Counted from the stretch's first letter, positions 13,847 to 27,523 are shown. The stretch: DNA of 64,000 bases from Plutella xylostella (GCF_932276165.1 NC_064002.1:186001-250000), one strand, 5' to 3'. Notes: generated by a model not told the origin, from the letters alone. Program-made: numbers and translations.

Positions 13847-14331
13847 CATTCTAAAAGCATTTTGCCATACACGTAGCAGCCAGTAGCTCACTTTACGAAC
13901 CTTCAACTTTTTATTATCAATTCTGAATTAATAAACGATTTTCCGACAAGTTCTATACATTTCTGGATGTTTGCGTCAATTTAACAGGTAGATAAAAATA
14001 AAACTAGTTATTTTCTACAAAAAATAAGGTTAAATGTGTGTTTATTTATATCAATTGATAGCTTCTATAGGGCCCAGTTTTTCACGCACAATGCGTTATT
14101 GAATGGGTCTATAAATATTTTTCTCACGAATATAACTATTAGGCAATGGGTTTAAATGCAGTTAAAATATTTTTCCCCACATATTTTCACTTGTAAACCA
14201 ATCATACTACGTATAACCACAGAATAATATTCGTGTACGGGCGTCTTGTTTTACGGTGGTTCTTTAGTCTATAGGTATCTGACCATTTGTTAAATTGGAT
14301 TGTGTTATCTATTCCTTTTATTTTACTGTTT

Positions 14332-14366
14332 ATTCTTCTTCTTCTTTTTTCTTCTTCTGGTTCTTC
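14332..14366 (+). repeat. CTT-rich microsatellite
   Basis: An interrupted run of TTC/CTT units with one T6 interruption. On the other strand it reads as Arg/Glu/Lys-rich sequence in a spurious open frame. Confidence 0.8.
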
Positions 14367-17300
14367 ACACGTTGCTAGTCCAACAGCAGCACTGTAACAA
14401 TATTGGTCACAGTCAGTTTTGAGACTACTTCTATCCAGAGAAGCGGAAAGCTGATACATAAAATGAAGAACAACGGAAAAATATGAAGGAATCCGTAAAT
14501 TATTGATAAACTTATATTATAAAGAGTGTGATTTGAGTTCTCCTTAGTACAGTGTGTGTCTGCCGGCCGAGGCTCGCGGCGGAAGCGCGCATGGCTGGTT
14601 GCGGAACGCCTCGAGAACTGAGAACTAACTGGCTATACCTAACTCAATTATTGTGAAAAATTACCTCAATTTTACATTTACGATTGTGGGTGTAATTTGG
14701 AGTAGTTGTAAAAATGTAACATAAAGCAAAATATTCAAGGCAATTAAATAAAATGTGCAATATTATTAAAAGCTTTTATTTTGCTAGCAACCTGTGTCTT
14801 CGGGTACACATAACGTTCAGATGGAACAAACTTTTGAAGCAGTTCAACTTTCAATAGCTTGAAATTTATTTATGTTCCTAGGTGTGTTCAGTTTGGATGT
14901 TACTGCAGGATGAACTATCGGAAGTCACTGTGTTGTATACGGACTTTAACATATTGCAAACACAACTGAGACTGTTAAAAAAAGTTAGATACACCTGTGG
15001 AATCTAAAAATACCCGAGTTCCAAAACATTGAAGAAGATAATATACGAGTATCGCAATTACTATGTTGAACAGTACAAACAGCGAGCTTGCAGGTGACGA
15101 GCGACCGGCCAGTGGTCTTTGTGTCCGCTTGGATCCTTCCAAATGTCACTGCTGATGTCGAGGCTCCTCGCAACCCTCGTTAGTGGACATGACACTAATC
15201 CGCAGATTAACTATAAAACAGATATGAAAGTTAATGTTGGAATAAATCGAGACATGTGTAACTACCGAGACAGAGAACTGGGCACTTGACTCGGCCACGA
15301 CTAGCGAATCAGATATTTTATTTTTAATATAAACACACGGCACACACAACAGTAAAAAAATAACAAAAAAACACAACAGTATTACAGACAATATTAATTT
15401 AACATAAAGTAACGTAAGTTCTGAGGCTCACCGATTATATTGGTAATGACAGCAGATTACAGGTGAAACTAGACTTGAGCAACGACGAATAATATAGTTC
15501 AGAGACAAATTAGCAACCCATAAATTATCAAGGATGAACGAAAGTCCGCGACCTACCGCACCCGCGGCTCCGTCAATGAATATGCAAAAACATGGAAACA
15601 AAGCGGCGGTCCTTGCCCTAAGCGATTACGTCTTCATCTCATCAAAATTACAAATGTCGGCTTCGCGGGAACTCAAATTAATAATGACAATATGAGTCTC
15701 CGCCGCACGCGCCGGCTACCCGACGCATCCATACATTATTCAAAGGTAAAAAATCTCATACGACTATGTTATGACGAGTCATACAGACGGCCTGCCGAAG
15801 AGTAATGCTAAGAATTTATTTGAATTACAAATTGAACAGCAGACAGTTTTAGTGCGGAGCGAATAAATAATTTGATATTATGCAAAGCGATGGAACTCGA
15901 GTTAAATGCCGCGAGCGACCTTGACATAGACCTATAAATAAGAATATCTTAGCACTCATACATATGGACGGGGCACACTCAGATATGGTAAGTGTCGGCT
16001 TATGAATACATTTTATTATTTAAAACTCGAAATGTTCATTACTAAAACAAACACTCGTACGGCCGCAGCACCGCGTAGTAATACAGGCTGCTGCTGAGAC
16101 GCTCGCTTTTTGGACGATCGTTTGCTCTAATTAGCCTTCGTGTTATGAGACTATTTAGCTCGCGGTTAGAATCATCACTTTATTACATGAATTATTCATG
16201 AACAGTCACAGACTGGATGTGTTCATTCCTGATTTTACGGTTCCTGTCGAGAGAGACACGCGCCGAGATAGTTAGCGAGGAGCATACAATAGTAACTACG
16301 AGCTCAAGGCGAGCGGGCGCGACGGCGGTGGAGGCTGCGTGCGCCCACGCATGGCCCGCCGAATATGACGTCAACGAGACAATGCCAGCGACTAGATCAG
16401 AAATGATTTACTGAACAATGCCTTATCGATGTCGAAATCGCCGTAAAGCCCAACTGTTCTCAACCACGAGTCACGAAAACCCACAAGGAAATAAAACTCT
16501 AAATCAAAGCACACCCTGTACTAATAAATTCACATGACTGGAGGCGCATTGCTCCGGTGATAATAAAGGCAAAACAAAAAACCATCTTGTATTTTCATAA
16601 CAACAAATTGTTGAATACGTAATCGTGTCTCAATGGACGGGGTATTAATATTTATATGATAGTGGTCATATTAGAATACGCTGATACATCAGCAGCTGTT
16701 AGTGTGTCAGGCGAGAATATTTGCTTCTCATTACACTATTGTTACATGTTATGTATTACCATCGTCAACTATGCACTAAAACGCGTTTAGAATGTGTAGT
16801 TATTTTCTCGTAAGTGAAGCGAGCGTGCTACTGTTGTCTGAATGTCAACGAGTCTCGGTACGAGGTTGAAGTTTAGCAAAAACTTTAGAGATCGTATCGT
16901 CGTTTTCTTTCTGATCTGTTGAAGTATTACAATTAGCTTATCACTCGCGTGTCTGTCTTGCTATTTTGTAAACACGCTCTCTGCATTCATTTGTGTTTTC
17001 ATGAATATGGATGACTTTTGCTAATACGCGGATCGGTGCATCTATCTCATTCGCCTGTAATCGGTAAATTGGGTGTGAAAAACGTGATTCTAAATTTGAC
17101 GATAATTTCCTCCTCGACCGTATCCTCGGACTCAGGTGGACTAACAATAATCGAAAATTGAATAATATGCATAATTGGTGTTGCATGCGTTCTATCGTTT
17201 CCGGGTCGTTACGAGAGGTGTCCAAAGCGTTTTAAATTTGCCAAAATTGTGAAAATTACCATTTTCAACGTGCTTTTTATTTTTTGCTGGAATCTCACTG

Positions 17301-17432
17301 GACTTCTTCAGTGCGTGTGGGTGCGCCATTTGAACGTCAAAATACTTTTGGTCGTTTACACGACTAACAGGTGTATCAAATCTGAGGTGATTTCGAATTT
17401 GTATAATAAGTTTTCCTGTGATGGCTCCTTGA

Positions 17433-17505
17433 TCAGTCCCCCGCCCCCCGCACCCCGCGCCCCGTGGCCCCCGCGCCTCCGTCGCCTCGCCGCTCCACGC
17501 AAGGT
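17433..17505. other. Strongly C-rich island
   Basis: A C-rich stretch on the plus strand (CCCCGCCCCCCGCACCCCGC and onward). Overlapping open frames exist on both strands, none with a domain. Confidence 0.5.
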
Positions 17506-18568
17506 GTTTCCTTATTATACTATCGTTCTTTACGACTGCTGCCACAAACAAAGGAAACTGCGGAATGTGGAACTTCCTTAATTGTACATTATTTATGTAT
17601 CTACCTACCTTGTTTTCTAACTCTCCATCTAAAGTTTTATTTTTAATATCCGCACAGTTTTCAAGGCTCCGGCAGGCTGTGGGTGGAAGTGGCGATAGTA
17701 CCGCGGATACCGCACATTATGGAAATGATACGAATGCTGTTGATGTAGGAGGCTCCACAATGGATGAAGGTGACGTATTGCGTTCCTATCCTAGTTGTGT
17801 ATTCCTACAAATTCATTAAGTAAGCGTTAAATTATTCATAAAATAATCTCCTACAATTTTTTCACGTCTATTTACTAAAAGGCATAATCATTATGATTAC
17901 AATGTGTTGCGCCGATCTCTTATCTAAATCTCGCTTTTGGCGCTTTGGATACTTTTGCATCTATTTAATTGCGTTACTTTTCACTCCATAAACATACTAA
18001 TCTCTGTATTATGTGCATATATTATTCTTATATATAATTAGCTTATTTTCTGCTTACACTCACAATTCACAACGTCAGCATTTAAACGAGGAATTTCTCG
18101 ACCAGTTAAATACGAGATTAAGTGAACTCGACCGACTTACTGTAATCAGTCATCGAATCAGCACCAGCCGGGCACAATGACGATCATGACGAGACACTTC
18201 CCTGACTGTCCTGAGTTTGATTCTACAGCTTACGAAAAACTAAGTTTCGGAGTCCTGCTGCGCCAACCACGACTATATCTTGTTGTATTAAACATCCTGA
18301 TTGCTTATCAGCTTTCATTCGTTCGTTTCTGTCAAGGTACAGCAACCCCCCCGGGGACGGCTCGCGTCGCAATCAGCGCTCGCTCAAGCCTAAACGATAC
18401 AAAACAAATCCTCCTGTCACACCCAGCCATCACCAACCTACCAATTCAATCAGTCTCTCCTTTACCACCTTCAATATACAAGTGAGTATCGACTGTCATA
18501 ACAGTTATAGAGCATCTGGTGTATCAAGATGCGATTAGAGGAGCGCTGATAACGCAGACAGAGCGGAT

Positions 18569-18653
18569 CCGGTGACAATGGCGTCGTGTATCGACGCGGG
18601 ATCGCGGTGACAATGCGTGTATAAATAGTGAGGTTTATTGTCGCGGTGACGAG
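18569..18653 (+). promoter_or_regulatory. CGGTGAC motif triplet with TATAAATAG
   Basis: CCGGTGACAATG (18569), GCGGTGACAATG (about 18604) and GCGGTGACGAG (about 18643) surround a TATA-like TATAAATAG at 18620-18628, in a locally GC-rich stretch. It could be a promoter, but no gene follows on the plus strand, so this is weak. Confidence 0.2.
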
Positions 18654-19196
18654 ATCCTCGTGACGATACGGGAGGACCTGCGTGCTGCGACCACGGCCGG
18701 GCCCACTGTGGGACTCGTAGATCCACATGTGAGTGTGCCATTGAGGAGTGGTTAGACTCAGGATTATCAATGAATGTCGACGATGTTATCGGGGATCGTT
18801 AGTGTTCACATGTTAACATTATGTTTTATGTTTGTTTTATATTTTATATTATATTGTATGTTCTACTGATATATTAGGTAAGTAGGTACATAAATATGTT
18901 ACCTATAGTATGAACTCATGTTTACAAAGATATCTTTTGCAATATGCTTTAGGTACCCGAACTCAACTATAAAATGGCTACTTTACGCATTCAAAAGTCC
19001 TTCCCTACAGTGACTATAGATAAACTTAAACAAAGTGCTGCATATGTGCAACTTTATTAAATGAAATTAAAATGTAATCAACCAAAAATGGTAACTACCA
19101 AAATGAATCAATACTCGTTACTACCGGTGTTACTGCGACGTATCTCGGAAGTGCCCGCGGAGGGCAGGTTCAGCCGGCACAAGGCCGCGACCTGGC

Positions 19197-19329
19197 GGGT
19201 CACTCTATACTGACCAAAAATGAACGAACGAGAGCTGTCGTGCAATCGGCACGTTTAATGCAACGAGACAGAGCCGTGGCTCGCGCAGCAGCGCTCCGAA
19301 ACTTAGTTTTTCGTCGTATAGAGTGACCC
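19197..19329. mobile_element. 133-bp MITE, GGGTCACTCTATAC termini
   Basis: Exact 14-bp terminal inverted repeats, GGGTCACTCTATAC at 19197-19210 and its complement at 19316-19329. The interior carries a conserved core (CTCGTTGCATTAAACG in reverse complement) shared with the elements at 25878 and 42030. Homology with the 42030 copy extends a few G-rich bases beyond the stated end, so the true edge may lie two or three bases outward. No coding capacity. Confidence 0.82.
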
Positions 19330-22300
19330 CCTGCGCCCGCGCCGCATCAGATAAGCCGCGACGTGTCCCAAACCGTGAGAGACCACAACAATAGTCCAGC
19401 GACGCCTCTCATAAATTCTCTTACATAATTATGGCAATTAAAAACTTAGCTACAGTGAAACATTGACGCGAGTTTCCGTATCACGAAAATGTTTTGACAG
19501 CTACAGTTTCATTAGCTCGTTATGTTGTTACATTGACGAATTTGTCTTCATTATAATTTTATATTATTTTATTTTCAAGTTCAGGTAAGTAACTATGATT
19601 TTCATTGTGTTTATATTAGTTTATTATGTTTATTTTGTAGCTAAACATTTTGCATCCGCGAAATGATGCGAAATACTTGACGAACTAATTATCATGAAAA
19701 CTATCGATCAATGAAATCTACTTTCATCTTGCGTCATGGATCTCTACAACATCGTTCTAACTAACTGATCCCTACACCGTATTAACAAAAACCATAGCTA
19801 TATAACCTTTTATATGAACCGTTATCTATAGAATCACAGTAAACCATCACAACTAAACCCTAAATAACTCCAATACTCGGCTTACAGTTAGCAGCACGCA
19901 CAAGGAAGTCGAAGGCTCATAAATTGAAGGAAGAAGTATCAGGCATAGACGGGGCAGTAAAAAAGCTTAACTGCCTCAAAATAACATTAAAGAGTTGTTA
20001 TCGGCGTATCGCGGACATCTTCACGGGCGATGGGAGTCGTTCCCAGGCGGCACGGCGGCACAGGTGTGACTGGGAAACTAACCTCGCTAAAAAACAACGT
20101 TTTGTATCTTAGGTATTTAAGTTAAATAATACCTAATATTAATCTTTTTTTGCACACCATAAAACATAACTTAAATGTACAAATGGCGGTCATAACGCGA
20201 AAAGCATTCTCTTCCAGATACAGAGTAAAACATTGGAAAAATATTCATGATTTTTGCTGAACCTGAAGTTTGGTAGAAACTTTGCCTCATTGAGAGTAAA
20301 GCTGTTTTATTGTTTATACCCGCTTAGTATAGAAGGTTATTAAATATTACGAATAAAGGTACGTCTCGAACCGTCTCGTCGCGTCAGTAACAAAAACCGC
20401 GTGTCGTATAATATGGCAGCCATCTTTGTGAGGCACGTAGCGGCGCATCCTTCCTTTTGTCGTGATGTGTGCGCGCAGGATACGCGCGGAGAGTATGACA
20501 CATGCGCCTGTGATTTACTGCAACTGGGGCTAGGGAATCGGGGATTCACGGTTAATATTTCCAGGTTATCAAAAGAAACAATTTCATCTTTAAAAAAACT
20601 TAAATTATGTATGAAATTTGTCAACAAGCCAACTAAATTGCTTCAGTTGCAGTACATTGGATTCCGTGCGAGGTTCGGTATTTAGAAGTCATTATTCAAT
20701 TAAAGTTATGTTAGTCTTTCAAGCCTTATTAAAGATTTTTCTATCTCACGTGGTACAGTCGTTAGTACGTAATAGATGTGTATCTAAACCCTTATCAGAG
20801 CTTTTATTGAATGCGTCCACATGCTGCGCTGCGCATCAGATTGTGAGATAGGAGGTTGTCAATGAATGCCAGTTTTTACTCGACGTCACGACTTCCATTC
20901 ACAACACGGGAGCGACAGCGACCAGCCACCCGGAGTGCCTTCTAGGAATACACCATTCTACCACCGTGTTGGTAACTACTTCGGGATTAGTTGGCTACAA
21001 TTAGGTATAAGATATCGTTTCAGTATGACATTGAAATGAAAATGAAATGGTTGTGGTTCTTGAATATTATTTTGTCGCAGTAAAATGTATTTAAAATACC
21101 TTTATTTTCTACTTATTTATAACGTTTCATTATAACGTCTATCTATCTAGGTAAGTATGTAATTTGTGTTAACATGAGTAGCAATTTGTTTTATTGTCAT
21201 AAATTATGCGTGTGAGAAACTGATACATACTTTAAATAACATTTATTATATCATAATAGATAGCGTGACAGACAGACGTTTCGTACTTAAGTTTTTAACC
21301 ATTACGTTTCAGGCACCACCGCTTTTGCCACTAACTAATACTGTTAGTCCCCTAGAACGCTGAGTTATATTTTAATATACTGAAACTTCTCATAGACAAA
21401 TATAATTGCTATCTCTATATTACATAGATTTCCTCCAATGCATTTATTCCAGTCATGAATGAAGTCATTAGTGGCCGCATCACACTCACCATAGACTGAA
21501 CAAGTTATGACGGTTCCACTAGTCATTAGTAGTTCTCTTGACACGAGAATAAATCGCACAGTTTATTGGGTGAGACTATTTAGTTATTATTTAACGAGCT
21601 TGAAATTATACTTAAGAATATAAAAATATAAGAAACGCTTCGCATAACACTCTTTTTATTTGCATGTAATGTGTTATCATTATCATAAGCGCTATTATGA
21701 ATATTCATTTGTAAAGTAAGAGAACATAAATTTCAGATAATTTTAGTTTAGAGCTTGTAAAAAGTAGAGGTTTGCAGTGTTACATTAGCACTCAGCTAAA
21801 TGGGTATCTCTTGAGTAGTTGAACGTATTGGATTATACTAGACGTATATAACGTTAAGCCTTCTTAAAATAAAATTGATGTAGAGATTGATGGCTGGGTA
21901 CATTAAGCGGGTTCGTCCGATCATCTCACACTTCATAAAGGCGCGTCCACCCTTCCTCTGTTGGTACAGAAGTGAACTAGACCGACAGCGGTGATCCCGC
22001 TGATCGATCGACGCGGCTGTCCGAACACAATAGCATTACCCTCTTTTAGATTTTTGCGATCATCCGCTTTATATTGTGTGTCAGTTAAATACTAAACAGG
22101 TCACCAAAATGGATACGGTATAGTTATTATTGGTTTGGAAAATCAAGTTTGTTGATTGCAATGATAGAAACTACATAAGTACACACACATAACAATGATG
22201 ACTACTCACAATGCTATATGGTATTTTGCAAGGATCCGATGTTCAATTATTATAGTTAGCTATTTACCAAACCTGAATATACCTACAAGGTGTATGTCGT

Positions 22301-24330
22301 GTATGCTAGGTAAGTATATTAGGTTTAAGAAATAATATTAAATTTAATAGTAGCCAGTAATAATAGAGTAAACGTCCCACAGATGACTGTGATAGCGCGG
22401 CGACGCGAGGAAGCCACACTAATGATAACATGATTCACGGCACTAGTTGATCCGGTTAACCTTTACTGTTCTTTGTTATATACCACTTGATGATATCTGC
22501 AACTAGCTACTACGCAAACTACTGCTAGATATTTAATTAAATGTTGTACATAAAATGGGCATGAGGTTGAGTTTATTGCGTAAAATCAGAGCCTTGGAAG
22601 ACTGCAGCTCTTGGGCTAAAGTTGGAGATGATTATCAAGATTGTGTGTTTCTTGTTGACAAACACTACTGGCCTACAGATATTTTATAGCTATGTTAAGT
22701 AAATAGATTAAACACTTTTGAAATTAACATACAATGATTTTAAGCATCTTATGCAACGAGTAGATTATGTCCTTGTAAATTTCCTTAAAATTGTGTGGCA
22801 TGATATCGAATTTTGTAATCGTAATCTTCAAACTCGATCTTTCAGAGTCAGAAAAGGCAGATAAAAGTTTCATAGTAATCCAATGTCATATCCATTGCCT
22901 TTTTTAGCGCACTCTTGGTCTCTGGGCACAGTATGGAGAAGTTGGTAACAATATGTGACGAGTGAGGGATGTGCGTGAGGAAGTGTCACAACAGTGATCG
23001 ATCTCCGCTGATGATCGCCACCACGCCTTGTGACGACTGTACCGACTCCTGTACCAACTCATATCATTATTATTAGAATTTAGTGCTTTGCTCTCTTTAG
23101 TGGCGTTGCGATAGGTCACGTTTTATAAACTGTCAGACAGTAGCCTTATATGCGTCAGGCGCACCCTGGGCAGTCAACGACTGATTACTTATCTGACCGG
23201 CTAAGCTTTTCACCATGATGCGGGCAGACACTTGTCTGATATGGTGTTGGTCACCGAAATTTTGCCAAACGACAAAAATCCAATGATGGTAAGAATGAAA
23301 ACCAGCACGTCTAGTTATAATATTCACCACCCTTTCGGAAATAAACAGTTTTATCTGAAGCTTATACGCAGTACCCAAATATACTTTATAGAGCCATCAG
23401 TCAAGATCAGCGCGTGACGTCACAGCTCACACCCTAGTAGCGTAGTGATATAGGTATAATTAAAAAGCGATGATCGGCACCCATTGTGCGAGTGGAGGGA
23501 AGAGCGTTATTGATGTGGTTTACAGATTTCAATTATATCAGCCCGAGGTCGTTAGATGCATCGGTACTCTGTAAGTTGGTATTGTTATGACGAAATAGTT
23601 ATTTATATTAGTTTAATATGTTTGTTTGACGTATGAAAGGCAATCAGATAATTATCAATTCAAGTTTTGTATAGGTAGGTTTTCTTTATCGAGAGGAAAC
23701 TCCGGTTGCGTTCCAGTAGGAAAATAGCATAGAGTGCAAAACTAGAAAACAAATATACTAAACCATATGCCGCTTACTCAGACAGCAGACTTTTTCCGGC
23801 CGGATACTAAGCCTCAAGAAGAAAAACTTAATGATACGGGTATGTAACATAGTTAAAAGTATGGCATTCATAACAAACTGGTCCACTGCAATTGTTATCT
23901 CGAGCACCTGTGGCCGGCCGCGCCGTATCGGGGCATCTGTCGTGACGCCGCAAGGCCGCCGCGACACACTCAGATCTTACACTTCTTAATTCATGATAAG
24001 CCGAGGCCACTTCTCAGGAATGTTCGTAGAAAGGGACAACTTCGAGGGAAAGTCGAATGAGGTTAACTGACTTGACCGCTAGTTTTGACGTTTCTATTAT
24101 TTTAGTTGTAATTTTAACTGTTTTATTCAACATTTAAATACAAGATATTGGAGAGAATTAATAACAATGACAGAAAAGAGCATATTGATAAAGAACACCT
24201 CTCAACGGCCACATCAGGTTATTTATCAGGTAACGTTGATGAATATTTCCCCATAGATAAAGCTGTACCTGCGAGAGAACTTGTAGCAGATAAGCGTGTC
24301 ACATAACAGAGATTTATCAACGGCCATTAG
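19330..24330. other. No gene seen
   Basis: AT-rich, mostly unique sequence with GC patches near 20430-20500, 21940-22030 and 23910-23970. The open frames at 20340-20851 overlap on both strands and carry no domain. Confidence 0.6.
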
Positions 24331-24376
24331 CAACGTTGCTGGTTGAGACAACGTTGCTGGCTGGGACAACGGTTTG
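24331..24376 (+). repeat. 18-bp tandem repeat, about 2.5 units
   Basis: CAACGTTGCTGGTTGAGA, CAACGTTGCTGGCTGGGA and a partial CAACGGTTTGG follow one another exactly. The AACGTT core is palindromic. A related AACGTTGATG lies about 100 bp upstream at 24232. Confidence 0.8.
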
Positions 24377-24739
24377 GAAACTGGCGGCGGTCACTGAGAC
24401 AAGGTTCTATCAGTGGCAGCTAGATACTGTGTGACATTAGAAGGTGGAAATATATTTTTCGGGTCTTTTCAACATAACTTCACCGTAATAATAATAATAA
24501 AACAGAGATTAGTCTATAACTTACGGTTTAATTGCCAGTAACTTACATTGGCACATCAGGAAAACCACCATTAAGTGTACATATTTTATTATTCGCAGAG
24601 GAAATAAACATTACTAGGTGTTCATTTTATGTAAAGGTAAATGTGTTTATTTATGTTAGGGTTTGGGAAGTATATTAATTTGAATCAATTAAGTCAGTGT
24701 GATAAATTTATCCTAAGCTAGAATAGTATTAATGCATCT

Positions 24740-24879
24740 GAAGGGCTAGCACGGGCCGCAATTAAGACATGACAAAAGTTTTCCGTCGCGCTCGCTCTTG
24801 AGGCTAGGGGCTGCGCGATGTAAGTGATCGCGATGCAAAACTTTTGTCACGTCTTAAATGCGCTCCGCGCTAGCCCTTC
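24740..24879. mobile_element. 140-bp MITE, GAAGGGCTAGC termini
   Basis: Inverted ends GAAGGGCTAGC and GCTAGCCCTTC. The arms extend inward about 45 bp each and share AATTAAGACATGACAAAAGT on the left with its near-complement on the right. The loop is GC-rich (about 24782-24826). The arrangement recalls a repeat type common in moth and butterfly genomes (recognised from experience, not verified). No coding capacity. Confidence 0.8.
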
Positions 24880-25246
24880 TGGTAAAGTATTTTTAATTTG
24901 TCAGTCACATTGACGTCATTGACTTGCCCAGTGTTGATATTATTACGTGTAGTCTCTTTGTCCCACCGCAGGGCCAGGCCTGGTCATGCTTGCTGCAGCA
25001 ATGTTATGTGGAATTGAAATTCTTCAAAGAACAATGCATTTTGCCATTATAATATGCATAAATTATTTAAATCTACACTAAAACATACATTTTACTATCT
25101 GTTGCTCCGACGAAATCAACAAAATAAACTACAAATAAGTAGTACTTTCAGCTTAGATATCATAATGATATCGATTCTGTTGTACACGAATATCTGGTTA
25201 CCACGAAGGCAATAGCGAACATTATGGGAATGTGGGTGTAGCGCGG

Positions 25247-25294
25247 TACCAACATGACAACACAACCTAGTACCAACATGACAACATAACCTCG
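25247..25294 (+). repeat. 24-bp tandem duplication
   Basis: Two adjacent 24-base units starting TACCAACATGACAACA, differing at two or three positions near their ends (AACCTAG versus AACCTCG). Confidence 0.85.
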
Positions 25295-25877
25295 TTTGCT
25301 CACAACCAGCTGTTCGTTGGTACTTCTGTTCGATATATTTAGCTTAAACCAACACCGGCGTTTTAGCTAATTAAACAATTACAACATTTAAAACACTTGA
25401 GTTCCAATAAAAGACAGCCAATTGTTTTTTTTCAAGTACTAACAGCATTGTATTATTGCATATTTAAATTTAAATCTGTCAAAAATATGAATTAGAGTTT
25501 AGTGCAGAACTTTCACTCCGCGTTGATGTCTAATTTAGGATGAATCCGCTCACTGCTACGAATTTGCTACGGGCTACGAAAAACGGGCGTTCAAAATTTT
25601 TACATGTTTTTAAATAATGTTAAAGAAATACAATATTAATGTTATTAATGAATACCAATATATTTTATTTCTCATAATATGAAATAAGACTGCCTACATA
25701 TTTGGTAGGTAGCTAGGTACTATATATTTATGTATACCTACCTACCATACAAAAATACACAATACGGTTAAAACAGCTAGAATCAACTAAGTATCTACGT
25801 ATATAGACCAGTGTAGAGCAAATCTGTATCGGTGTCCATCGCTACCGTTACTGACTGAGGTAGACTGAATCTACTCC

Positions 25878-26007
25878 CAGCACTCTAGCATTCGAAAAAA
25901 CTTTCAGACCGCTGCTGTGACAACCTCGACTCTATCTCGTTGCATTAAACGGAGTGATTGCAAGACAGCTCTCGTGTGCTAGTTTGTTGTTCGGTAGAGT
26001 GGCCCCC
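25878..26007. mobile_element. Degenerate copy of the GGGTCACTCTATAC MITE
   Basis: Opens with GCACTCTAGCATTCGAAAAA, contains the family core CTCGTTGCATTAAACGGAG and ends GGTAGAGTGGCCCCC. It aligns over its whole length with the reverse complement of the 19197 element, but its termini are more eroded, so it is an older copy. Confidence 0.72.
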
Positions 26008-27523
26008 GAGTGCGGAGGTGAGCGCGGCGCACGGTAGCGGCTCGGCTCGTGTTAGCATTGAGCCTTCAACGCTATGAAATATCGCGGCTCGGGAGCCCTC
26101 AAGGTCTCCACAGAGCTACGAAGGTGGCACAGTCTGCAGTTTGTGATGGACACTTCTGTTTGTTAAGAATCACAAATTTCGTCCAGATTACAATACCAAT
26201 TTTCCTTGTATACTAAAATTATTATACGCTTTATTTTAAATAATGTATTTGTATTTAGCTTATTGACTAGATATCCTTATAATACCTTAAAGGTACAGTT
26301 TTTTGTGAGTTTATTAAAATTTAACACGTATTTTGTTTCCAAATTTAAAAACAAAAGAATGTCTCTAGATTATACGTAAGTCTGTTTTGCGTCTCCTCGG
26401 GATGCGCGGGCGCAGCGTGATACACGTGCCTCAAGTACACACTTGCCATTGCAATGTAAACCTTATTTTTTAAGTACACAGATCTCTTTGTAGTTTCAAT
26501 GCGATCAGTATTTATTTATTCGCTTGAAGTAAGTCTTACTACTTGAAATATAAAGATCATTTGTATAGAAGTTGTTGAAGGAATGTCTAGATTGTCTAGT
26601 CCTACAGATAAATGAATTTATATTATAAAATCGTATCTTCTAACCATTGTCAAGGCTTATATTCCAGTGGTATCTAGAAGTTTATACTTTTTAATGGAAA
26701 TATACCGTCTTGCGATGCCATTAAGGAACATAATTCAGTGCAATGTTTTGCAGAGTGATAGGAACCATGCTGGTATCGAGACGGTTAGTATTAATTGTAG
26801 GATTGTTTATGTTGCAAGTAATTACAATTAGTTCCGAGCCTGTATTCAATTAATATTAACAAAGTAGGTATTAAATAATCCTTTCTTGTGAAATGCGTGG
26901 GTGTCCACCTGCTACTAATTATAAGTTATATTTTGAAAATTACCTACGCCAATATTTATATCTTTAGCTCAAACATAGGAATTTAAAATTGGCATTTATA
27001 ATTAAAATGATATGTTGCGTATAGTATAGGTATAGTGCACTATAGAAATCATAAATTAAAAATGTAAGAAAGGCATTGTGTATTATTAGGTATTTGTTTG
27101 TAAGAAGACTGCATTATGCAGTATAATCGATTATTATAGAATACTTTACACATTGTAGTCCAGCCACATACTTAATGCATGCATTCAATAAACGACATAG
27201 TATTTAATTGCAACTTGTTTTATACGGGGTGTACAATGTACATACATTACAATAATTGCTATGTAGCTTTCAATTCGGTATTGTTAGTCACTTATGTTTG
27301 AAAGATTCGTAAAGCATAGCGTGAAATCTATTTATTTTAGTGAGGTGCCACCACGGTTATTGAACTCATTGAGATGAGCCATCGGTGTAGGAGCAGATTA
27401 TAGTCAGAATTCTCTACCACTCATCTTTCATGTCGAGTGTTAGAATCAAATTCATTCCTAATATTATTATTGCATTAGGCATCTATAACGCGCCACTGAG
27501 AATCACTCCTCTAATTTATAAAG
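26008..27523. other. No gene seen; AT-rich
   Basis: A short GC patch at 26008-26100 adjoins the MITE at 25878. The rest is AT-rich with no repeat, RNA or coding signal. Confidence 0.65.

Larger units (their letters stand above)
13847..19196. other. No gene seen; unique DNA
   Basis: Contains a possible half-MITE start at about 14070 (TAGGGCCCAGTTTTTCACGC), complex GC-mixed blocks at 15540-15990 and 16050-16400, the C-rich island at 17433 and an open frame at 18177-18485. That frame runs into a consensus donor (CAA|GTGAGT at 18482) but has no recognisable domain. Confidence 0.5.

Noticed and set aside
17192..17581. Overlapping 119-codon (minus) and 110-codon (plus) frames
   Set aside because: Both strands are open over the same C-rich island, a composition effect; neither product resembles a known protein.
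22660..22680. ACACTACTGGCCTACAGATA, beginning like insect miR-193
   Set aside because: The match stops after about 11 bases and no hairpin forms with nearby sequence.
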